From: Streptomyces tauricus
GTDB taxonomy: Bacteria; Actinomycetota; Actinomycetes; Streptomycetales; Streptomycetaceae
DNA length: 64,000 nt
Direction: 5' to 3'
Assembly: GCF_014650955.1 (NCBI RefSeq)
Contig: NZ_BMVY01000001.1
Coordinates: forward strand, 1,040,271-1,104,270
The translations under genes and the position numbers were made by a program. The notes under the pieces are model-generated. The model worked only from the letters and a program-made list of their open reading frames with translations. It did not search any database and was not told the origin of the DNA. This document shows positions 45,336 through 52,416 of the stretch, piece by piece; position 1 is the first letter of the stretch, and every line of letters begins with the position of its first letter.

Positions 45336-45728
45336 TTCTGGGATTCCTTCGGTCCGAGGAGGTCATGAGGGCTGTCATGGGGGCGGCCGTCAGGGCTGGC
45401 GTACGCAGCCCGTCATACGCGGCCACGCTCGTCTGCACCGTCATCTCCCGCACCTCACTCGACAGGGACCATCACTCGGACCGGCTGAGGCTAGACCGGC
45501 CGTCCGGGCCTGTCCAACGGTTTTCGCCGCCGGTCCGGCCGTCGCCCCGGGGTCCACAGCCGTCGCCGGGATCCACCGTTTTTGCCGGCGCGGCAACAAA
45601 GTCCGGCCCATCAGATGACAATGAAAATGATTGTCGATAGCGTGTGCGTCGGTCACGTCGTCCGCACCCCGCAATGGGGCGCCCTCGGCGTGCCCTGAAG
45701 CTCAACCGGAGTGCGCGAAAGGGGAGTT
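45336..45728. promoter_or_regulatory. Divergent intergenic region with Fur/Zur-like box
   Basis: 393 bases with no supported gene. It carries the inverted repeat at 45617-45635 and a strong GAAAGGGGAG ribosome site (45717-45726) just before the ATP-grasp gene. No other palindrome or riboswitch was recognised. Confidence 0.6.
45617..45635. promoter_or_regulatory. Fur-family box, candidate Zur site
   Basis: GACAATGAAAATGATTGTC: six-base arms GACAAT and ATTGTC with a seven-base AT-rich centre. It agrees with the classical 19-bp Fur box GATAATGATAATCATTATC at 15 of 19 positions. The core TGAAAATGATTGTCG (45622-45636) agrees with the actinobacterial Zur consensus TGAAAATGATTTTCA at 13 of 15. It lies 93 bases before the first gene of the ten-gene operon. 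The AT-rich core stands out sharply from the local base composition. Confidence 0.72.
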
Positions 45729-46985
45729 GTGGCTCATCTGTTGGTGGTCGAAAGCTGGGTCGGGTCGATGAGCAGGCTGCTGCCACGGGCGATCCGTGAG
45801 GGTGGGCACGAGTTCACCTTCCTCACCCGGGACCTGCACCACTATCTGCGCTCCGCACCGGAGGGCACGGCCCATCCCCTGCTCGCGGCCCGCAACGTGC
45901 TGACCGCCGAGACGAACGACATCGCGTCCCTGCTGCCGGTGGTGGAGCGGCTGCACCAGGCACTCGGCTTCGACGGCGTGGTCACGTCCTGCGACTACTA
46001 CCTGCCCACTGTGGCGCGGATCGCCGCGCGACTGGGGCTCCCCGGACCGACCCCCGAGGCCGTGAAGAACGCCTGCCGCAAGGACACCACCCGTCGTGTC
46101 CTCGGCGAGACCGGCGTCCCCGGCCCCCGGTTCGCCGTCTGCGCGGACCGGGCCGAAGCCGAGGAGGCCGCCCGGGAACTGGGCTTCCCGCTGGTGGTCA
46201 AGCCCGTCGACCTCTGCGCGGGCATGTTCGTGCGGCGCGTGGACGACGAGCGCGAGCTGACCGAGGCCTGCCGGGCGATCGCGGACTTCCCGTTGAACGC
46301 CCGCGGACAGCTGCGAGCACCCGTACTTCTCCTCGAAGAACTCCTCGACGGGCCCGAAGTCAGCGTGGAGACCGTGTCGTTCGCCGGTACGACGCACGTG
46401 GTGGGGGTGACCGACAAGAGCCTCGGCGGGGCGCCCGCCTTCATCGAGACCGGCCACATGTTCCCCGCCGGCCTCGCCCCGGCCGACGCCGAGGCCGCCC
46501 AGGACACCGCGGTACAGGCGATAAAGGCACTCGGGCTGGACTCCGTGGTGGCCCACACCGAGATCAGGCTGACCGCCGCCGGGCCCCGCGTCGTCGAGGT
46601 CAACCCGCGCCCGGCCGGAAACCGCATCACCGAACTCATCCGTCACGTCACCGGCCTCGACCTGGCCGCCGCCTGCGTCGACGTGGCGCTCGACCACACC
46701 CCCGACCTGCGGCCCCGGGCCACCGGGCTGCGCAGCGCGGCCGTGGGTTTTCTCGTGCCGGACACCGAGGGGACGCTGGAGTCCATCGAAGGGGCCGACC
46801 AAGTGCGTTCGGCGGAGGGTGTGTTGGAGGTTCAGCTCGCCGAGCCGGGCCGGGTGGTGAAGGCCGCGGGCAGCAACAACGAATACCTCGGCCATGTGAT
46901 GGCGGGTGACGCCGAAGGGCTCGGAGCGCGGGCCCGGGTCGAGTCACTGCTGTCCGGGCTGCGCCCGCGGGTGACCACCCGATGA
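45729..46985 (+). CDS. ATP-grasp ligase (amino-acid/dipeptide ligase type)
   Basis: 418 residues from GTG 45729, with an excellent ribosome site. The ATP-grasp fold shows PTPEAVKNACRKDTTRRVLGETGVPGPRFAV, FPLVVKPVDLCAGMFVRRV (nucleotide lysine and glycine loop), LLLEELLDGPEVSVETVSF, and the metal/ATP acidic site VAHTEIRLTAAGPRVVEVNPRPAGNRITELI (E and N pair). This resembles BacD/DdaF-type L-amino-acid ligases and carboxylate-amine ligases, which join two amino acids via an acyl-phosphate. First gene of a ten-gene run; its stop overlaps the next start. In context it probably forms an amide bond in a small chelator. Substrates are not readable from sequence. Confidence 0.9.
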   Translation: MAHLLVVESWVGSMSRLLPRAIREGGHEFTFLTRDLHHYLRSAPEGTAHPLLAARNVLTAETNDIASLLPVVERLHQALGFDGVVTSCDYYLPTVARIAARLGLPGPTPEAVKNACRKDTTRRVLGETGVPGPRFAVCADRAEAEEAARELGFPLVVKPVDLCAGMFVRRVDDERELTEACRAIADFPLNARGQLRAPVLLLEELLDGPEVSVETVSFAGTTHVVGVTDKSLGGAPAFIETGHMFPAGLAPADAEAAQDTAVQAIKALGLDSVVAHTEIRLTAAGPRVVEVNPRPAGNRITELIRHVTGLDLAAACVDVALDHTPDLRPRATGLRSAAVGFLVPDTEGTLESIEGADQVRSAEGVLEVQLAEPGRVVKAAGSNNEYLGHVMAGDAEGLGARARVESLLSGLRPRVTTR

Positions 46986-47911
46986 GGGCGCCGGCATCAA
47001 CCACGGCTACGACACCGACACCAAAGCCGACACCCGCACCCGCACCCGCACCGAAGCCGGTATCGGCACCGGTATCGGCACCAACACCACCACCGACCCC
47101 AGTCTCGTACGACGATCTCGTGCGGCAGGTTCTCGCCGGTGAGCTGGGTCCGGGGCCGCAAGGCCTGCGCGTCGCCGTGGCGTTCACCACGAGTCAGGCC
47201 GTACGGCACGACGGGCGGCGCGGCGGCTACCGCAACGAAGTGCTCAGCCTGCGCCTCGGCCGGGCGGTCGGCTCGTGCGCGGTCGAGCCCGGGGCCCTGC
47301 CGGACGACGCGGTCGAGGACTGCGCCGGAGCCGACATCGCACGGCTGCTGGAGCATCCGCTCCCGTCGGTCCGCGTGGCGGCGCTGGACGCCTATCTGAT
47401 GCATGTGCGCCCGCACGCACCGGAGCACGGGGCGCTTCCCTACCCGCTGCCCGCCGGGAGTTCCCTGGAGAAGTCCCGGGCACGGGCGCGGGCCGTCGCC
47501 GAACTGCTGGACGTCGGTCCGGGGCAAACGGTCCTCGTCGTCGGCGTCGTCAACTCGCTTCTGGAGGCTTTGCGTTCGCGCGGAGTCTCGTACATACCGT
47601 GTGACCTCAAGGGCGGTACGACGGAGTGGGGCGAGCCGGTCGCGACCGACCTGTACGCCGAACTCGGGCGCTGTGACGCCGTGCTGGCCTCCGGCATGAC
47701 CCTCGGCAACGGGTCCTTCGAGCCACTGCGGGCGCATGTCCTGGGCAGCGGGCAGCAGTTGGTGATGTTCGCGCAGACCGGCAGTGCCGTACTGCCGTGG
47801 TTGCTCGGCGCCGGTGTGAGCGCGGTGTGCGCGGAGCCGTACCCCTTCTTCTGGCTGGACGGCGGTCCGGGTGTCATCCACCGCTACCGCGGTACGGAGG
47901 CCGCGCTGTGA
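46982..47911 (+). CDS. DUF4213/DUF364 protein (putative heavy-metal-chelation family)
   Basis: 309 residues, start overlapping the previous stop (ATGA). The first 35 or so residues are a Thr/Pro/Ala/Lys low-complexity tail. The N-terminal DUF4213 part (VSYDDLVRQVLAGELGP to VAALDAYLMHVRP) is enolase-N-like, and the C-terminal DUF364 part (ELLDVGPGQTVLVVGVVNSLLEALRSRG, GRCDAVLASGMTLGNGSFEPLRAHVLGSGQQLVMFAQTGSAVLPWLLGAGVSAV) is Rossmann-like. Family annotation suggests heavy-metal chelation or cofactor chemistry, based largely on gene neighbourhoods and a structure with an active-site cleft. Here it lies between a ligase and a PLP enzyme, so a biosynthetic or metal-handling step is likely. Confidence 0.87.
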   Translation: MRAPASTTATTPTPKPTPAPAPAPKPVSAPVSAPTPPPTPVSYDDLVRQVLAGELGPGPQGLRVAVAFTTSQAVRHDGRRGGYRNEVLSLRLGRAVGSCAVEPGALPDDAVEDCAGADIARLLEHPLPSVRVAALDAYLMHVRPHAPEHGALPYPLPAGSSLEKSRARARAVAELLDVGPGQTVLVVGVVNSLLEALRSRGVSYIPCDLKGGTTEWGEPVATDLYAELGRCDAVLASGMTLGNGSFEPLRAHVLGSGQQLVMFAQTGSAVLPWLLGAGVSAVCAEPYPFFWLDGGPGVIHRYRGTEAAL

Positions 47912-48993
47912 CCACGGCCGCGCTGCGTCCCCTCACCGCCAACCCCGATCTGCTCGCCCTGCTCGGCCGCACTCCGCTGGCCAGGGTGACCACCGATCTG
48001 CCCTGCCCGCAACCCGGGTTCTGGGCCAAACTGGAAGGTCTCGCCGCCGGTGGCATGAAGGCCCGGGCGGCGGTGTCCATGCTGCTCGGCGCACGGGAGC
48101 GGGGTGAACTGCGGCCCGGCGCTCCGGTGGTGGAGTCCACCTCCGGGACGCTCGGCATCGGACTCGCCTTCGCCGGGCAGGCGCTGGGGCACCCCATCGT
48201 GCTCGTCGGCGACACCGAACTCGAACCGTCCATGCGGCAGTTGCTGCGCGCGTACGGCGCCCGTCTCGAACTCGTGGACCGCCCCGCTGGTGTGGGCGGC
48301 TGGCAGGCGGCCCGGCTGGCCCGGCTGCGGGAGTTGCTCGGGGCGCTGCCCGACGCGTACTGGCCCGATCAGTACAACAACCCCGACAACATCGCCGGTT
48401 ACGCCTCCCTCGCCGCGGAACTCGCCGCCCAGCTCGACCACCTGGACGTCCTGGTGTGCAGTGTCGGCACGGGTGGTCACAGCGCCGGGATCGCGGGGCC
48501 GCTGCGCAGGTACTGGCCGGGGCTGCGGCTGATCGGCGTGGACGCCACCGGTTCCACCATCTTCGGCCAGCCCGCCAGGCCCCGGTTGATGCGCGGCCTG
48601 GGCAGCAGCATCCATCCGCGCAATGTGGCCTACGAGGCCTTCGACGAGGTGCACTGGGTGGGCCCGGCCGAGGCCGCGGACGCCTGCCGACGGCTCGCCC
48701 GCGGCAGTTTCGTCAGCGGCGGCTGGAGCACGGGCGCGGTCGCGCTGGTCTCCGCGTGGGCGGCCCGGGTCCATCCCGGCGCCGTGGTCGCCACCGTCTT
48801 CCCCGACGGCCCCCACCGCTATCTCGGTTCGGTCTACGACGACGACTTCGCGGCGGCCCACGGCCTCGACCCGGCCGCCGCAGCCACCCGCCCCGTCGAG
48901 ATCCCGCACGCACGTGCCGTCGAGGCCACCGGCTGGGTCCGCTGCACCACGGTGACCGACCCCCTGCTCACTCCCCTGGAAGGGAGCCCGTGA
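47908..48993 (+). CDS. Cysteine-synthase-fold PLP enzyme (diaminopropionate-synthase-like)
   Basis: 361 residues from GTG 47908 (GTGA overlap with the previous stop). Fold-type II PLP enzyme: LLGRTPLARVTTDLP, the PLP lysine K51 in AAGGMKARAAVSML, VVESTSGTLGIGLAFAGQALG, and the phosphate loop VGTGGHSAGIAGPL. It departs from true cysteine synthases: SVKDR is GMKAR, and the SGN that contacts the cofactor is SGT. SbnA-like enzymes make 2,3-diaminopropionate precursors for siderophores from phosphoserine and an amino donor, and this could be such a branch. It has about 40 extra residues at the C-terminus. Function inferred from fold and operon. Confidence 0.88.
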   Translation: MTTAALRPLTANPDLLALLGRTPLARVTTDLPCPQPGFWAKLEGLAAGGMKARAAVSMLLGARERGELRPGAPVVESTSGTLGIGLAFAGQALGHPIVLVGDTELEPSMRQLLRAYGARLELVDRPAGVGGWQAARLARLRELLGALPDAYWPDQYNNPDNIAGYASLAAELAAQLDHLDVLVCSVGTGGHSAGIAGPLRRYWPGLRLIGVDATGSTIFGQPARPRLMRGLGSSIHPRNVAYEAFDEVHWVGPAEAADACRRLARGSFVSGGWSTGAVALVSAWAARVHPGAVVATVFPDGPHRYLGSVYDDDFAAAHGLDPAAAATRPVEIPHARAVEATGWVRCTTVTDPLLTPLEGSP

Positions 48994-50303
48994 AGGCCAC
49001 CCTGCGCACCGTACGGCTCACGCTCGCCGAGCCGCTGCGCATATCCCGTTCGACGACGACCGCCCGCGACGCCGTCTGGCTGACGATCGAGCACGACGGC
49101 CTGCGCGGCCACGGCGAGGCCGTCACCAGCGTCTACTACGGCCTCGACACCGACACGCTGCAACAGCGGCTGTACGTGTCCGGCCGCGACCTGGGCCGTT
49201 TCCCCGACCCCGAGAGCGCGCTGCGGGAGTGGCAGGCGCGGGGCGGGCGGGCGGACGACCGGCCCGCCGCGGTCACCGCCGCCGTGGAGGCCGCGCTTCT
49301 CGACCTGTGCGGCAAGCGGTCCGGTACCCCCGTGTACCGGCTGCTCGGGGCCGAAGACGCTCCGAGCGCCGCAACCGCCCGCACCATCGGCATCGTCCCG
49401 GCCCCGCACGCCGCCGCGCAGGCACGCGCACTCGTGGCCGCCGGATTCGCGCTCATCAAGGCGAAGGCCGGCACCCCGGACCCCGAGGACGACCTCGACC
49501 GCATACGCGCCATACGGTCCGCCGCGCCCGGCGCCCGGCTCCTGCTCGACCCCAACGGCGCCTGGACCGTCGACCAGGCCCGCCATCTCCTGCCCCTCTA
49601 CGCCGAGTTGGGCGTCGAGGCCGTCGAGCAGCCCATCGCCCCCGGTGATCCGGAGGCCCTGGCACGGCTCGCCGAGAGTTCACCGCTGCCCCTGATCGCC
49701 GACGAGGACGCCGTCGGACTCGAAGACGTACGCCGGCTGGCGGGCCGCGTGCACGGGGTGAACGTCAAGCTCGCCAAGTGCGGTGGCCCCCGGGCCGCGC
49801 TGCGCATGGCCGAGTCGATCGTCGGAAGCGGAACCGAGCTGATGCTCGGCTGCCTCACCGCAAGCACGCTCGGCCTCGCACCCGCGGTGCACCTCGCCGA
49901 CCGCGCCCGCTGGGCCGACCTCGACGGGCACCTGCTGCTCGCCGACGACCCATGGACCGGGATCGGCGGCACCGACGGAGTCGTACGGGCGGCCGAACTG
50001 CCCGGTCTCGGCGTACGGGAGCGGGGCGCAGGTACGAGCGGCGTACGGGAGCGGAGCGCAGACACGACAGACGTACGGGAGCGGAGCGCAGGCACCGCAG
50101 GCGTGCGGAAGCCGGGCGCGGGCACGACAGACGTGCGGGAGCCGGGCGCAGACACGACAGACGTACGGGAGCGGAGCGCAGGCACCGCAGGCGTGCGGAA
50201 GCCGGGCGCGGGCACGACAGCCGTACGGGAGCGGAGCGCAGGCACCGCAGGCGTGCCGGAGCCGGGCGCGGGAGCGGTGCGCGGGACGGGCGGACGGCCG
50301 TGA
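48990..50303 (+). CDS. Enolase-superfamily dipeptide-epimerase-like protein with decapeptide-repeat tail
   Basis: 437 residues from GTG 48990 (GTGA overlap). Residues 1-345 are a complete enolase-superfamily barrel of the muconate-lactonising/dipeptide-epimerase group: bases K157 and K159 in LIKAKAG, metal ligands D187 (LLLDPNGAW), E213 (VEQPI) and D238 (ADEDAVG), second base K260 (VNVKLAKCGG), and a D310-x-D312 pair (WADLDGHLL) as in dipeptide epimerases that hold the alpha-ammonium group. The last about 90 residues are nine tandem decapeptides (VRERSAGTAG type) encoded by 30-bp units at 50011-50280. The barrel should epimerise a dipeptide alpha-carbon; the tail is probably disordered. Confidence 0.9.
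   Translation: MKATLRTVRLTLAEPLRISRSTTTARDAVWLTIEHDGLRGHGEAVTSVYYGLDTDTLQQRLYVSGRDLGRFPDPESALREWQARGGRADDRPAAVTAAVEAALLDLCGKRSGTPVYRLLGAEDAPSAATARTIGIVPAPHAAAQARALVAAGFALIKAKAGTPDPEDDLDRIRAIRSAAPGARLLLDPNGAWTVDQARHLLPLYAELGVEAVEQPIAPGDPEALARLAESSPLPLIADEDAVGLEDVRRLAGRVHGVNVKLAKCGGPRAALRMAESIVGSGTELMLGCLTASTLGLAPAVHLADRARWADLDGHLLLADDPWTGIGGTDGVVRAAELPGLGVRERGAGTSGVRERSADTTDVRERSAGTAGVRKPGAGTTDVREPGADTTDVRERSAGTAGVRKPGAGTTAVRERSAGTAGVPEPGAGAVRGTGGRP
50011..50280 (+). repeat. In-frame 30-bp minisatellite (nine units)
   Basis: Nine contiguous 30-bp units starting at 50011, 50041 and so on to 50251, inside the 3' end of the epimerase-like gene. Units such as those at 50071 and 50161 are identical, and 50101 and 50191 are identical, so blocks of 90 bp have been duplicated. 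Each unit encodes ten residues (GVRERSAGTA, DVREPGADTT and similar). The array ends 23 bases before the stop. Confidence 0.95.
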
Positions 50304-51538
50304 AGACGCTGCACGAGATACGTGGCTTCTCGCCCGCGATCCGGCTCCTCCTCGTCAACCAGTTCGGTGTCAACACCGGCTTCTACCTACTCATCCCCTA
50401 TCTGGCCACGCATCTGGGCGAGGACCTCGGCATGTCGGCGGCCGTCGTCGGGATCGTGCTCGGGGTGCGCAACCTCAGCCAGCAGGGCCTGTTCCTGATC
50501 GGTGGCTCGGCCGCGGACCGGCTCGGGGCGCGCGGGGTGATCATCGCCGGCTGCGGGGTGCGTACCGCGGGCTTCGCGTTGTTCGCGCTCGGCGACGGGC
50601 TCGCCGTGCTGCTGGCCGCGTCCGTGCTGAGCGGACTCGCCGGGGCGCTGTTCAACCCGGCCGTGCGGACCTACCTCGCGCAGGAGGCGGGCGAGCGCAA
50701 GGCCGAGGCGTTCGCGTTGTTCAACGTGTTCGCGACCACGGGGGCCCTGGTCGGCCCGCTGCTCGGCAGCGTGCTGCTGCTGGTCGACTTCCGGACGTCC
50801 GCGCTCACCGCCGCCGGGATCTTCGCGGTGCTCACCGTGGCGCAGGCCCTGGTGCTGCCCGCGCGTGCGGTGCCGCCGAGCGCGGGCGGTGTGCTCGCGG
50901 ACTGGCGCGAGGTGGTCGGCAACCGCGCGTTCCTCGCCTTCTCACTGGCCATGGTCGGCATGTTCACCCTGGAGAACCAGCTGTATCTGCTGCTGCCCGA
51001 CGGGGCCCGCCGGGCCACCGGCTGGGACGGCGCGGCCGGACTGGTCTTCCTCGTGGGCACGCTCGCCAACCTGGCGCTGCAACTGCGGCTCACCCGGGCG
51101 CTGAAGCCGTACGGCGGACGGGCGATCGGTGCCGGGCTCGCCCTGATGGGGCTCGCCTTCCTGCCACCGATGCTGGTGTCGGGGGCCGGCTCCCCCGAGG
51201 TGTGGCACGTCGTTGTCGTCCTCGTGGGCGTCCTGCTCCTCTATGTGGGGGTCATGGTCGCGCAGCCCTTCGTGATGGAGCTGATCCCGGGGTTCGGGCG
51301 GCCGGAGCTGACCGGGACGTACTTCGGCATCTTCTACATGGTGTCGGGGATCGCCGCGGCCGTCGGCAACACGGCCGTGGGCTGGGCCATGGACGCCGGG
51401 GACCGGCAGGACGCGGCCTGGCTGCCCTGGGCCTGCTGTCTGGTGTTCGGGCTGGCGTCGGCGGCCGGGTTCACCTGGCTGCGCCGCCTCGGAGCCCTGC
51501 CCGTACGTCCCACTCCTGCCGTGGAGGCGACGGTATGA
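50300..51538 (+). CDS. MFS transporter, probable chelator exporter
   Basis: 412 residues from GTG 50300 (GTGA overlap with the epimerase-like gene). Twelve hydrophobic segments; the loop 2-3 motif is GGSAADRLGARGVIIAG, the usual major-facilitator DRxGRR-like signature, and the second half begins near ADWREVVGNRAFLAFSLAMVGMF. Proteins of this drug/H+ antiporter type export small metabolites; in staphylopine-type and other metallophore operons an MFS pump exports the finished chelator, and the same is inferred here. It lies between the biosynthetic genes and the methyltransferase. Confidence 0.9.
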   Translation: MKTLHEIRGFSPAIRLLLVNQFGVNTGFYLLIPYLATHLGEDLGMSAAVVGIVLGVRNLSQQGLFLIGGSAADRLGARGVIIAGCGVRTAGFALFALGDGLAVLLAASVLSGLAGALFNPAVRTYLAQEAGERKAEAFALFNVFATTGALVGPLLGSVLLLVDFRTSALTAAGIFAVLTVAQALVLPARAVPPSAGGVLADWREVVGNRAFLAFSLAMVGMFTLENQLYLLLPDGARRATGWDGAAGLVFLVGTLANLALQLRLTRALKPYGGRAIGAGLALMGLAFLPPMLVSGAGSPEVWHVVVVLVGVLLLYVGVMVAQPFVMELIPGFGRPELTGTYFGIFYMVSGIAAAVGNTAVGWAMDAGDRQDAAWLPWACCLVFGLASAAGFTWLRRLGALPVRPTPAVEATV

Positions 51539-52350
51539 CCAGCGGCAATCTGCTGACCGACAATCCGGAGCTGTACGAGGCCAGGTTCCCCGATCCCGAA
51601 CGGCTGGCCGGGCGATGGGCGGAGGACTGCCTGCGCCGGTACGGGTCCGGGCCCCACGTCCTGGACCTGGGATGCGGCACCGGGCGGGACGCGGCCCATC
51701 TGCACGCCATGGGCAGGTCGGTGGTCGGCGCGGACCTCTCCGAGGCGATGCTGACGTACGCCCGCGACCGGCATCCGGGCCCGCGGTACGTACGCGCCGA
51801 TCTGCGCGACTTCTCCCCCGACGCCCTCGGCACCCCCGACACTCCTGGCGCCTCCGGTGTCTTCGACGCGGTGGTGTGCCTGGACAGCGCGCTCCTGTAC
51901 TGCCACACCAACGACGACCTCGACGGCTTCCTCGCCTCCTGCCGCCGGAGCCTGGTTCCCGGCGGGCTCCTCGTCGCGGAGATGCGCAACGGCGCCTACT
52001 TCCTCGGCCGGGACGACCTGTTGAACACCCCTAGGTACAACTCCCTCACCTGGCAGGGCGTTTCCTACCGTTCGGCGACCACCCTGCACATGGACCGCAC
52101 CGCGCAACTCCTGCGCCGCAGCCGCGTCTGGACCGCCGACGACGGTTCGGCCCCCGTCGAGCAGCACTCGGCCTGGCGGTTGCTCCTGCCGCAGGAACTG
52201 CGCCACTTCCTGACCGCGCACGGCTTCACCGTGCTGGAGCTGCACGACGGTCCGGGGCCACGCACCGAGCCGCCCTGGCAGGAGGGCGACCTGCCCGGCA
52301 CGGCGGCCGACGCCGACCGGCTGCACGTGGTGGCACGCCTCGCCGACTGA
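51535..52350 (+). CDS. Class I SAM-dependent methyltransferase (operon member)
   Basis: 271 residues, ATGA overlap with the MFS gene. SAM motifs: GPHVLDLGCGTGRDAAHLHAMGRSVVGADLSEAMLTYARDRHPGPRYVRADLRDF, then FDAVVCLDSALLYCHTNDDLDGFLASCRRSLVPGGLLVAEMRNGAYFLG. The C-terminal half is a beta-rich lid with LLLPQELRHFLTAHGFTVLEL. It is a small-molecule methyltransferase, plausibly N- or O-methylating the operon's product. It ends 66 bases before the ABC binding-protein gene, the only real gap in the operon. Confidence 0.9.
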   Translation: MTSGNLLTDNPELYEARFPDPERLAGRWAEDCLRRYGSGPHVLDLGCGTGRDAAHLHAMGRSVVGADLSEAMLTYARDRHPGPRYVRADLRDFSPDALGTPDTPGASGVFDAVVCLDSALLYCHTNDDLDGFLASCRRSLVPGGLLVAEMRNGAYFLGRDDLLNTPRYNSLTWQGVSYRSATTLHMDRTAQLLRRSRVWTADDGSAPVEQHSAWRLLLPQELRHFLTAHGFTVLELHDGPGPRTEPPWQEGDLPGTAADADRLHVVARLAD

Positions 52351-52416
52351 CCACACACCTCAGGCACTTCACGCACTTCACGCACCGCACGCACCTCACA
52401 CAGCAAGGACAACCAC

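Noticed and set aside
50011..50280. Regular 30-bp repeats considered as a CRISPR array
   Set aside because: Units are contiguous with no spacers, lie in frame inside a coding gene and show no repeat palindromes.
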